Assembly: GCA_022577435.1 (NCBI GenBank) | Contig: JAKOON010000009.1 | Location: 1,437,001-1,501,000 of the forward strand | Source of the DNA: Embiotoca jacksoni | Lineage: Eukaryota > Chordata > Actinopteri > Embiotocidae | DNA length: 64,000 nt | Reading direction: 5' to 3' | Shown: positions 47,010-60,325 of the stretch, in pieces | Layout of the letters: each line of letters starts with the position of its first letter | How positions within the stretch are numbered: the first letter of the stretch is position 1 | Position numbers and translations under genes: made by a program | The notes under the pieces: generated by a model | The model's database searches: none | Seen by the model: only the letters and a program-made list of their open reading frames with translations | Told to the model about the DNA's origin: nothing

Positions 47010-50000
47010 AATAAGCATTTATAAGCAGTAAATTATCATTGAATGGTTTTAACATTAGAACGGAGCTGTAAGCAGATCTAAAAAGATATAATAGTGTTAA
47101 TGAATATATTTACAACTATGTTTTGATATAGTTTCATTCAATCTCTGTTTATACAGCAGCTTACATTTGTTGTTGACAAATACATTAACAAACACTTATA
47201 TCTTCTTAGAAGTACATTATAAGTGTATTATAAACCATGTTTATACACTGTCAGTAAATAGCTTCTGCAATGTGGCCATTTTAAGTGACTGAAACCAGAA
47301 TAGAATATTTAATCAAAATTGTTTATAGAATTTGAAATTACACATTTTACAAATTTAAACTAAAGGAACTATTTATTTAATTTTTATATAACAAACATTT
47401 TGACAATAGCCTAATGTGTAGGATTTAAAAAAATATATATAAAGAATAAAACCAAACTAAACCACATAAAGAGGTCTGATGTTTGATATTCAGTACATTA
47501 CAGTGATAAAAGATATTTACTGTAATTCCCACTAATCACCAGTAGAGGGCAATAAATGCAGCAAGATGAGTTACAGCTTCCTCAACAACAAATTGAGCCG
47601 TGAAAGTACATTATGTGTGTTTTAACACCATATGAGCTGGTGAAGATGACATTTTTGTCTCTCAGAATGGCCGGTGTGGGATCGTTGAACGCGAAACGGT
47701 TGAAGGTGACGGTGTGGTCGCACACCGCGCCGGGGAAACCCAAACTCCAGTTGGCATTCTGGGAGCAGTGAGCCGGGTCCAGCAAGGCGGTCAAAGGTAC
47801 GACTTTGTGGTTGATGTTTCCTGAATACAAGCAAAAAAAATAAAAAAAATACACAGGCAACATGAAGTTTTGATGACCACAAACATAAACAATGTAGTTT
47901 TCTTTGACTCAGTCACACATGTTGTCCTGCTGCTAGAAATGCTGAGCTACTCAATAATCAAATATGTATAAATAGGCTGCTTAAAACAGTCCCTAAGAAA
48001 CGCATGTTTTCCTCCTGTTTGGGTAACGTTTGAAAGAAACACTGTAAAGGTCTGATGACTCTGTTTCAAAACGTTCCACACAGACAATCCACCGTCATTC
48101 ATGTTGTAAGACGCACTATATTATAGCAACCTACAAAAAAAAGCACGACAGGTAAAGCAGAAGTACAAAGAATCATCGCCGTGGAGACGTCTGAACTTGG
48201 TTAAAAAAAAAAAACAACAACAACCAAAAACGGGAATATCAGGACTGCACTAAGTGGAATTGTCATGAAAGTATAATATTTTTGTCTACTTAAAAACAGT
48301 AAGTGGCTGAAGGCTGAGTACCTGTGAGGGAGCCGTCACTGTCCACCAGCTGCACTTCGTGCTCCCACCTGAAGCTGGCCTTGTTGGGGGAGTTCATGTA
48401 CTGGATGCCACTGAACCTGACCTCCCAGCCACCACACCCGTTCACACACGTCCTGTCGATGGCGGTTACCCCGATGGCTGCGCAGGACCTGCGGTCAAAG
48501 TTTATAAACTTGGTGTTGAGGACGCTCATGCCGTCGTCGAAAGGCATGACGACGCCTTTGTGTGTGCAGTAGTTGCTTCCCAGGCCGAGCTCGTCCATGT
48601 GGCCCACGATGATGCTGTTGGACACCGTCGCCCCTTTGTCCTCTCCGAAGCCATCCACGGCCCAATGGAATATGCGCTGTGCTTCAATGCCGGCTTTCTC
48701 ATTGTTGACCATGACAAAGCCGCTGAACTGCACGGCGCCCACGTTGCCCCACTCGGCGCCCTTCTCACAGTTCCAGGTGGTGAGGGAGTGGAAGACCGCG
48801 GGCTCCGGCGTAATGCAGCGGCAGCATCCGTCCTTCATGGGGGAAAAGTCTTGGAAGATCCAAAGGCCGAACCGGCCCTGGGAGTGCACGGTGTTGTTAT
48901 GGAACTCCTTGAGAGGAACCTTCTTCTGGCAGATGTCCATGTCGTACGAAGAGCCGTCGGGGTTATCGTGCATGCGGTACCAGAAGCCGAAGTGGGTGCC
49001 CCCCACAGCGGCGTTGTGGCGGACGATGTTGTTGGGATTGGTGACCCAGTAGGCGGCGGGCGTGATGTCGTCGTACAGTAAGGTGGTGCTCCTCTTGACC
49101 AACACAGCCAGGTTGTACTGCAGGATGTTCTCCGTCTCGATGCCGTCCTCGATGAAGAAGCCGCCGCCCATGACGTTGTAGATGATGTTGTGCTCCACCA
49201 GCAGCTTGTGGGTGTTGTGGATGGTGACGGCCCTGTTGAAGGTTTGATGGATCGCGCAGCCCCTCACGTACGACTTGTAGTTGACGTTGCCCATCAGATG
49301 CCAGTGGATGGGATAACGTTCCTGCCTGAAGGCCTGACCTGCATGGAAGACCTTTGGGACGAGAGCAGAAAGACCTCAAGCTCTTTAAAGCATTTTGAGA
49401 GCACATACAAAAGGGACAAAAATTATAACATTGTGAGGATGAGGACATGTAGAAACTCTGGCGTCATCGGATTAACACAATTACCTGTACTGAATAGGTT
49501 AGAACTTGACCATGCCAGAGCATGAAAATTCATTTTTGCAGAAATATTTTGAAGCGGTTCACCTCCACATATTCCAGTCTGCCGATTGAGAGGTTCTTGT
49601 TTGGCTTCGGCGTGTGGAACATGATGCAGCCTCCAAACTGGTCGCTGTCGAACTCCTCTCCAAACCGCCCTTGGAAACACGTCTGGGTGGCAAATTCACC
49701 TGCAGCACAAAGAAAAGGAGGATTGTAAGATATGTGAAGTTGTTTTTGTTTCAAAACAAGCACAACAAATATACCAGGTATAAATTATTACAACCAAAGT
49801 GTAGGGGTTCCAAAAAAAAACCCACAATAGTTTCATTTCTGAAGCAATTTTGAAGTTCGTACAATTTATGTTGGTTTTTGTCATATTAACACACATAAAT
49901 TTCACTTGGCAAAAACACTGTGTCTTATTCTTCCCTTTAACAAAGACTTTAATCTCAATAATCCACCGTAATCCCTCCACAGGTCCCGTACCTTTGTGGA

Positions 50001-52793
50001 AGTCGTCAGGGCAGGCTTTTATCTCGTCCTGCCATTCTTTGTGTTGGGAGCCTTGTACCACGATGTTCCTGGTGAGGAGACCCACCTCGGCTCGGCCTTC
50101 GAACACCGTGCCGTCGGGCAGCGTGACGGACACCCCGAGGTGAGTGAACGCGAGCGGTTCGGTCAGGGTGAGAGTCTTTCCGTCAGCCGACACGGCGGCG
50201 ATCCTCCTCACCTCGTTCTCTCTCTGACTGTGCCTGGAAAATGAATCAATAGATAGATTTCTACTTAATCGGCTTAATACTATAAAATAAAATATTAAGA
50301 AAGTTTGATAGACTTGCCCCATAAGGTCTTGGGAAAATTATTACCATTTTAGTTGTGAAATCTCAATTTTTTTTTTCTACTTTACAGAAAGAAAATGGAA
50401 AAGTTATTTCTTCCCACGTTTCCCTTTCAGGCATGATTTTTTTTGTGCTGCTCTGTTAAGTTCGCAGGATTTAGTAAATGACAGGTATAATCCTGACATC
50501 TCCTCTTTGTTATGACGGTGTTATGTAACAACATTTCACAGCAGCCTCAGGGTGTGTTGTGTTTATGCACGACTGTGCGCTTTCTTTGAGAGAAAAGGGA
50601 CTGTGAAGTTGGAAGGCTCTTTTAATTTTTAGATGGTGAAGAAGAATATTAAGATTCTTCTTTTAAGGTTTATCGAATATCTTGTGTTTTGAAGGGCAAA
50701 ACATATAGTTATTTAAAAGCTACCTAATTAATTTATGCTCTAACATTAATGAAGACCTTGTCGCTTCCTTCATCAGGGTCAGTATGACATAAAGTTATCA
50801 CACCGGCCGATGTGCAGTTTGATTTTTACAGTTATGTTATACTTTTTTTTTCAACAAAATGACTCACATTTTGACTTTGTAGTTCAGATCTACCCTTGAT
50901 AACTTGGATTTATGCCTCAACATTCATGAATTAGAGAACTTGTTGCACCTGTGGCCGGTGGAGGCGACGACGATCTCATCTCCGACTTTCCAAGTCACCG
51001 CTTTCATCAGGGTCAGCGTGACGGAGCCGCCGGTGGCCGTCTGTGCCAAGTAGGTCCAGGGGACGGGGACAGGAATACCTGGGGAAACAGGTTGTCAACA
51101 ATGACTTGCACCTGAGGAGAGCTGGTGAGGTGTCGCTGATAATGACCCCCCCCCCTCCTCCCGTCAGGCTCCTGATGCCTCTAAAGCTCACTACTTAACA
51201 TGTCACATCTCACAATATCAGTAAACAACCTTTGTAAGTGCCTTTAGACAAAGCCAGGCTTGCCTGCACTGCCTGTTTTTCTTTATGCTAAGCTAAGCTA
51301 ACGGCCTCATGACTCCAGTTTTGTCTCATTTAATTTATGACAAAAAAGTGAATTTGTTCACAAAAATGTCAAACTATTTCTGAAATGTCAACATTTTTGG
51401 AAATACCTAAAGTTGGAGTGACATTTTTCCACTTTAACTTAATAAACTCGCTGCGTATCTTGTGTGTGTGATTTAGACCTGGTGAGTTCATACCATGGAG
51501 GTCGAGCACGCCCTCTTTGACAACCAGCGTCTTGGTTCCGTAAACAGGAAGTTCAGGTGAACGCAGGTTTCCATGGAGCGTGATGATGGCTTTGTGCTGG
51601 AAAGGCGCCCCCTCCTGGCCGATCTGGAGCCGTCCGCCATCTATGATCAGGATGTTTTCGGCCTGCAGCTCGATGTCTGCTTCGTCAAACTCCAACGTCC
51701 CTCCTGAGACCAAAAAAAAAGAAGCAGATTACAATCTGAAAGCTGTTGGCATAACAAGACGCTTTATTTAATTTCACAAATAATTTTTCATTTTAATATA
51801 TTACCTTATTAGCACCAGTTACCTGGTTACCTGTCTGTTTTTGTCCTAAAAATCAATAACTTCTAAAGGAATTGAACAAATTCGAAACAACCAATTGAAA
51901 AAAAGTCATATTTCCCTTTTTTAGAAGTCTGGAATGACCTGAATTTTTTGTTTGCTTTATTTTTACAAACACACAAAGTCTGTAAAAATGTCCATTATTA
52001 AGTAATTCATGCACCTTGAATAAGAAGCATTTTGAGCACGGGGGTGCTGGTGTCCAGCAGGATGGTCTGGCCTTTGGTGATGACGGCAAACGAGCCCCTC
52101 TCAGGTGGAGACAGGCCCCCCCACGTGAACCTGGACGACCACACGTCAATGTAGAAGAAATCTGCCTTATCCTAAACAAAGAGACAAAAAAAACATAATA
52201 CATCCTGAAAAACATGTCACAAAAATGTATGAAATCAGTCTGTTGATACTGTCGATGAAGCTCTTTTGTTTGTCAGATCAGAAAAAAATGAGGATGCTCT
52301 TTCAATGCCTGCAGGCCTTTCTGAACTATAAATCCACTCTCACCATCTTGGCGATGCCTTGGCCTCTGATGTTGACTCGGACTTTGGTTTCCTGGGACTG
52401 CCTCTGTGCGTTTGTCACACAGATGATGTGTGTGTCTTTGGTGGACTGGACGTCACACACGGACCCGGCGATCGTCACGTTGACTTCATTCATTTTAGTG
52501 CTGTAATGTGGGACAGTGAGTGAACGTGAGCAAGTGTGCAGTGTATAAATACAATATATTAATACACAGCTTAATTAACTGATGAATTAACACAAGGGTA
52601 GATTACATAGACCAAATATAATCTTAAATTATGCATTGTAACATTTATGTTGCATGTTATGTATGTACATAGTTTAATACAAGGGAATAGTATAGAATCA
52701 AAATGCTTCAACAATAATATTCCTCCTAATTCCTCTCTACTTGAATGTACCATAGTGCTTGTGAATAATACAGGTGTATATGTATATATATAC

Positions 52794-52837
<44 letters not shown>

Positions 52838-55800
52838 CGTCTACAAATGTATGGTCACAAATCTCCAGTTAATTCTGTAATTATTAGTGAAAAGGGCCAG
52901 ATTTTAATACATTGTTAGTGATTTTTAAGTTTGCGACTCTGAAGGTGCAGTTACTCAATTGCAACACAAGGGGGAGTATCCGCTTCAGTGAGCGCGAGTT
53001 GTGGTGAAACTGCGGGAGACTTCCGGTCCTCAGATGGAGAACAGCCTGCGAAGCAAACACGTCTAACGTCTCTTTTCTCTGGCCTCCGGTACAGAACAGG
53101 TTGGTAATGATTTTTTTGATATTATCACAATGCATTTCTACACACTTTAAAAGTCTTCTAAACGCTGTTTGACCAAGTTCCCTGTTGAAAATAGCTGGTT
53201 TTGGTCAGGTTAGAAACGCACGTGTCCACCACGAGGCTCGTTAGCTTCCGGCTGAACCGTGTAAACAAAAAAATGGCGGCCTTACGATGAACATTTGACT
53301 CAACTGTCACTGAAGCTCCCTGACACATGCAACCTTACTCAAGTTGTGTAGCTAAAGTTTTGGGTAAAATACGGTTTCCTTAGGATATCTAAATGTGTTA
53401 TTTCTGGTCATGTTACCATGGTAATACTGTAATAGGTTGAAGCTTGTTCATCTCAAAATGGCCAGACCTGCCTGAGTGATGTTGCTTATATTTTTTTTTT
53501 TTTAATTTAAAGAGCTAATACTGTGTATTGATATATATATATATATATATATATATGGAAATACTCATATTCCTTGTATGTAAAATACACTCAGTAATTT
53601 TTTTTTTTTTTAAAAAAAGCTTGTTTTCAAGTTAGAAAAATATCCTCACTGGAAGATGCTTCATAAAAGAAAAGCAAATGTCTTATGTACAACTGTAAAT
53701 TGAGTGCTTGACAATTAAGCAGTGGGCAATAATCTGGGTCTCTCTCTCTCTCTCTCTCTCTCTCTCCCCATATGTTTGCTGCAGACAACTCTTCCTTCAC
53801 GGTACCTGAAACCGGAGCCGGTGATGGTGAGCCGGGTGCCTCCGGCGGTGCCTCCTCTGCGCGGAGAAACCGATGCGATCACCGGAGTCAGCTGAGATTT
53901 GTAAGTGAAGCCTTTCGACGTTTTGACGGCACCGAGCGAGTTGACGACTTCCACGACGCAGTTCACCTCCGACTGAGTGTCTGCGAGGAGGCCGGACGCC
54001 CACGCGGGAAAAACACACACAAAGACAGACACGCAACAACAAAAGGACTGAATGAATTAAGATGCTCAAAAGAAGATAACAAGCAGCCTCAGATGTCTCA
54101 TCATCCATGACAAGTTATTGTCTTATCTGACATGTCACGTTCGGTTTGTGTCCGTTTAAAGTTCAGCTCAGACCCGACTGGTTTGTCACATTAAGTCGGG
54201 TCTCGAAAATATCAAAAACCAGCAAGGACGCATTCTTTCTGAGGGGAAACGTGTCGTAGATAATGTAGCTGATGAGAAAATGAGCAGTCTTTTATTTTCT
54301 ACAAAAAAAAAAAAAAAAATCTAAAATAACTGACAAACTTCTCGTCAAAGAAACATTTTTTTAGTTACTTTGCGTTTTGGGGCTGCGAAGGTGAAAACTG
54401 GTTCTTGTGCGCAGTAATATTACAATAAAACGCTAATGGAGATATTATGTCTCCACTTAAAATGACCACAGTCCGACTGGCAACTTGTGATGTGAGAATA
54501 GACGACGTCTCGCACCAGATTGTTTCGTGATTATCCAGTTTATACTCAGTCAGCTGTTTAAAAACCACAAAACAAAGCTAATAAAAAGTTAAATTGTCAT
54601 CAGACAACAGGCTGTGGGTTTCCAGATCGAATTTTGGCAAATGGTTTCCACAAAGGTTTCTGTCCACACAGATTGTTTATCTAAATGCAAATAAATCCAG
54701 ATCAATAGTACTCGGGACAAAAAACGGAAACCCGAACGCCGATATACTTTAACTGTGTCTCTTTTAGACTAAACTCACCGCTGTTGAATGGAGACTGGCA
54801 GTACAGACGGGTCGACGTCGACATTTCTCTGTGAACTTCACACTTGTCTCCGCAGATCAGCACGGTGGAGTTGTGCGGGTCAAACCCAGAGCCCTGAACG
54901 GACAGCAGAGCGCCGCCACCAAAACTCCCTGAATCACAGATCAGAGGGAAAGAACGTATTCAGGAAAGACAAATCAGAACAGGAACTGCGGGGGAGAATA
55001 TGACAGAGCATCAGTGAAGTACAGCAGAACGACTACAGGAAGTGCAGTAAAATGTTCGGGACCGTCGTCTCTCTCTGCTCACCCTCGTCGGGCTGCACGG
55101 CGCCGAGAGTCAGCTCGTACGCGAACGTGACGTCTGACTTGGCGTAACCTTTGACCTGGTGGTGCAGCATCACTGGGTAGGTCCCCCCCGGGTTGTTTCC
55201 TGCGGTGCACCGGACCTGCGTGTTGGAGGCCGAGGACACGTCGCAGGGGACGCGGTTTACGGTGACGGAGATGAGCTGAGTGTCATTGCCGAATCCCGAA
55301 CCGGTCAGTGTCACGACGGAACCGCTCGGCCCTGTGGGAAACGCTTTCGTTTAGATTGAGGCACGATCTCGGTCTTTCTCAAAATATTACTCATTTGAGT
55401 TTACTATATAAAAAAGTACGAATTAATATAAGTTTGATGGAACATACATTTTTTTCCCCCCTCACAGATTAAATTTATTTTACAAATTTTAAAAACAGAT
55501 TTTATCATTTAGAGGAGTTGAAACAAAAAAAGAAAAACCTTTACTTTTCTTTTTCCCCAAAAATAAATTTGTTTACAGAAATTATAAAATTTTCTTTGGC
55601 TCGTGGCTTCGTGCATTCAAAAACCTGTAGCCCAACAAGGATGATTGATCCAAAACAATACAACAACCCTCCTTTATGTCTCCTGTTCAGGCTTCGCTTA
55701 CAATCTGAAATGTATGAAGAATATTTCCCCGACCGTCATAGTTACCCGTGTTGGGGCTGATGGCGCTGACGACAGGCGTGTCTGCTGCAGAGTAGGTGAA

Positions 55801-58800
55801 CTTGAGCGGATGATACTTCACAGAGAAGACCTGGACGACGACGGTCACCACCCCTTTGGTGCGAGGCGGCGTCAGGCAACGAAGCCGACCCGGCGTCACC
55901 TCCTGAATCTCGCAGGGTCTATTTCCAATCGTCACGCTGGTGTTGCCCGGAGCGAAGCCGGTCCCCGTGAGGAGGAGCGGGGTTCCTCCGACCAGGCTGC
56001 CCACGTTGGGGCTCATGACGACGCGGGCGTGACTGCTCAGGATGAACTGACCGGATGAAAGGCCTTTGCTTCTCACGATCACCCTGAGCAGATGGTTGCC
56101 GGCCGGCAGGGTGATGACGCTCGCTGCGATTTTGCCATCGGTTACGGCGGTGACTTCCAATTCTGTGGCGCCGGCGAAAACCGCCACGTCGCCCGCACGG
56201 CTGCCGAACCCCGAGCCGTAGACGTTTACGAGAGTGACGTTATCGACGACGTCGGAGAAAACGCGAGTAACCGCGGGAGTGACGGAGGAGGAGTACTCGA
56301 AGGAGCAGTTTGAGTGACAGGAGCTTCGGACCCGGCCCGCGTGAAAGATGACATTGCCGACGTGAGGCTGAGAGGGAGCGGTGTCGCAGATGATGCAGGT
56401 GTAATTGACGGACAGGACGCTGCAGCGCTTGCCGGCTACGGACACGTGTCCCTCTGAGAAGCCGGAGCCGTGGACGAGGAGCCTCGTGTGGCCGGTGAGG
56501 CTGCCGACGGGAGGCGACACCGAGTCGATCACGGGCAGGACCACGAAGCGACGGCCGAGCTCGTCGAGCACCGCGATGACGGCGCTGCCGTGCCCGTTGA
56601 CTCTGACGGCCACGGGGAGGGCGACGCCGATGGGGAGCTCGTTGTCGGGGCGGAGCTGGCAGTTGATCTCGGACAGAGAGCTGGTGATCACCTGGCAGGG
56701 CTGATCTCCCACCGTCACCTGCAGCACACAGCGGACCAGCGAGTCACGACAAACACGAGAAATCGCAGCAGTTTAACTTTGGTTACGGAAAACTGTTTAT
56801 TTTCTGCCCAAAGAATGATTTCGAAGTTGAAAAGTTTGTTTTCTAAATGTCAGGCTGCGAATGAAATCTAATTGTCCTTCAAATGAAGCTTAAATTGATG
56901 CAAAGCATGTGACGTTAGTTTGCACGTGTGGTTCAATTAAGAAATACACATATTTCTGGAAGGATGTCCAGTATTACCTCACAGATTTGGGCTCTTTTTG
57001 CCATCATCTTTGTGTTTTATTACTCAAAATTAAAAAAAAAAAAATTTAAACTAATTATTTGTTTAGTTTTGTCAAATACAGACAAATTGACTGAAATTAG
57101 GCCATTCAAATAGTTTCTTTCCGTTTTAGGAGGATTCTGGGAAGTCGTGATGGATTTTATAGCGTTTATAAAATAAATATGTTGCACTGTTGTATCTGTT
57201 ATATATAAACTTAGAACGTGTTTTTAAGAAGAAACTACCTGCATAAAAAAAAATACCAAAGAGCACATTTTAATTTGAATCCATTCAGCTATAAGTCATA
57301 ATAAGTGGGTTCACCTCATTGGCGCAGGTGATGTTGCTGAAGTCGTTGCCCTGTATGCGGATCACTCGGTGGTACGAGCCCTGTTTGGGAGAGATGGAGC
57401 GGACCGTGGAGGTGGAGTCGGCGGAGGTGCTGTAGGAGAGCCCGTCTGTGGCCCCGTCGGCGCGTTGGCACGCCGAGGAGGCGACGCACGGCGGGGCTGC
57501 TCCTCTGACGCGGCGTGAACCTGCAGCGCAGACGGTTCGATCCATCGATCGTTAGCTTTTATCATAATAACGAGGCGTTTCCAGATTTACCGGAGGATAA
57601 AGCTTTCGAGTCGCCGCGTAGAACGTCTTTACCTCCTGCCGCCAGTCTGGCCTCGATGCCCTCCACGCTGACGGACACTCTGCCGCTCTTCTCCTCCCGA
57701 CTCTTCACCCTCACGACTCCCTGCAGCAGCCAGACGTTGGCGTCGTCGATGTAGCCGCTGCTGTAGTAGTACACGCCGGGCACGGTGAAGCGGTAGCTGA
57801 AGAACCCTGAGACGGGAGCGAGAGAGAAATCACGAAGCATGCCTGGACGTGGCCTTTTCTGTCTGTCCCGTGTCTTTTAAAGGTGGGGGGGCACATTCCT
57901 GATGACTTAACACGTGTTACAAATAACAAAATGGCGAAAGTAAAAACCTCATCAGCATAAAAAGGCCGGAGAAGATGCTGAGGCAGCAATATTTTTCTAC
58001 AAAGAACAGGACGCACTAAGGATGCAAGAAAGGAAGAGCTGCAAATATAGCTTTTTGATTTCAAATTCAATTTTTGGATCGTTCAACAAAAAAGATGTTC
58101 ACACCTTCTTGTCATGCTGTTGGTGTTTAGAGGACTAAACTTTGCACAAAAAAAACAAACAAAGAAGAACCTTTCTATCAAGTAACATTAACGGAGTTAA
58201 TTACTTTTTAATCTATTTGGATGAATATTGAAAAACCAACAAACTGTCATTACATTTATGTTTTTCTTTGCCTGCTTATGCTGTTTGCAAAGTATTTATT
58301 GTCATAAGACTGTTTTTAAACCTCGTTTTTGACCACTTCTTGAAAAGGAGATTTCAATCTCGCAATATCACTTTTATCTGCTTACTTAAAGGAAAATAAT
58401 AATAAGAAATGTGCAAATGATGAGATGATATCTCACTGCAAAATAATGTAAGGGTGAATTTTTCTATCTAATGGAGATAAAAGAGGGAACTCTGTGGTAT
58501 TTGTACCTTTGGGAGTCTTTGACTCCCCGCTGTTAAATGGCCCTCCTTCATAAATTTTGCCAAACGGGCTGGAAACACTGAAGACGCGGTACCCGAATTT
58601 CAGGAAGGGTGGAGCCTCCCAACGCCACGTCACCACGTCTCCAACAAACACCGTGAGCAAGGTGGGACTCCATAAGTACCTTCGGTTATACGCTGGAACA
58701 CAGACAGGAAGTCTCACACGGACAGAAACAATAACACACGCAGGACGAGGTTTCATTGTCTGAGGCTACGGCAACGTGTAGTTTAAGTACTCGTAACCCC

Positions 58801-60290
58801 GTTTCTAAATATGACTTATTAACACAGAACGAAGGACAAACCAGTTTTGAGATCTCGGTTTCTTGAGTTTCTAGGTGTAGCAGTCACGAGGGTGACGGCG
58901 TCCTCGCTCGCAGCAGTTTTCCGTATGTTAATCCTCTTCTTGTTTGATTTAATTTCAACCTGCTCAGATTTAGTTTGACACCTGCACAAAGGAGGGAAAC
59001 GTGAACCTACCGTAATGGGTTTCCTGGTTGGTGACGACGTGCGTCTCCCCCGACCGCACAACACACTGCAGTTCGTTTTCCGAGGCGGCCGTCACTTCGC
59101 ACTCGGCGCCTCCTGTCACCCCACACGACAACAAAATACGAGTGACATCATGTGTGAAACTTCAGATGGCATTTAATACTGCTTTTCCATATTTGCCGCC
59201 GTCGTAACGTCAACACGGGTTTCCACCGGCTCCCGTTTGGATTCATTCGTTGGTAAAACGCACAGTTTGTTGGTGTAGATTATCGCTGTGGTATTTTCAA
59301 GACGGTTTGAAACCGCTGAGTCACATGTTGCTTACCGACGGACACTCGGTTGTCAGACGTGTTGCTGCTGAAACCAGAGCCAGAAACGGTCAGTTTGATT
59401 CCGCCCATCAAAGAGCCGCACGGCGGGGAGACGCCGTAGACGTCCAGGATGTATTCAATGGTCGTGTTCACACCACTACTGTAAAAGAAAAAAGACAGTC
59501 ACACAAATTCATTTCAAATTATATCATCGCTTGTCACATTTTGATATGAATAACAATGATGGGACAGTTTTAAGGGGAGTTTAACCCACTAATTATTTAA
59601 CTGTATCACTGGACACTTAATATACGCCAAAGTCAGATCCAGTCCACCTAAACTGTCCCGGGTCAAGAAAACGGTCTCATCCATTTATTTAAAATAAATT
59701 TGCCTTATATACGATATCCTGCTTTTAATTAGTTAATTTTCTGACTCACTTAGACTTTTTTTATGTTTGTTTTTCTTTTGTTTGACTTGCCGTCTGTATT
59801 AACTGTTATCGTGTTTACAGAGCTGAATAAGGGGACATTCTTGAGATAACAGCTCGTATCTTCAGATCAACTTTTACACCCGACCTTCACGCAACACCAG
59901 CCCGTTTGACGCATGAGGGAACATTTCAAAAACACTCGTTACATCTGGCGACACCATCACCACCTTTTGTTTTGTTTTAAAACGGTGTTTTTTTTAAAAA
60001 TTTGTTTTATCCGTACCTGGTCTGAGGGAAGAGGCTCCCAATCAGCACGTCCACCTGGTGCCGGCCGGGCGGCAGCACGGGCAGAACGCAGGTTATGTGC
60101 GTCGCCGTCCACTGCGCGGTGACACACTCCCTCCTGCCTACGAACACCATGTTGTCGTCGTTGCCTTGGCCTCCGAGGTTCGATCCCTGGATGGTGAGAA
60201 CTCTGCGTGCTACGCAGACAAAAATCCTTTTTAAATATCACTCAGTTGCGGAGATAATTAGCACTTGTCACTTTGTGAATTCCTCTTCAT

Positions 60291-60325
<35 letters not shown>

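Noticed and set aside
48359..49081. 240-codon open frame on the plus strand
   Set aside because: It is antisense to the large pkhd1l1 beta-helix exon, which is phase-consistent with its neighbours and has clear homology. The plus-strand frame is a codon-bias shadow.
60175..60190. ggttcgatccctgg, a tRNA T-arm look-alike
   Set aside because: It lies inside a pkhd1l1 coding exon, and no A-box or cloverleaf can be drawn around it.
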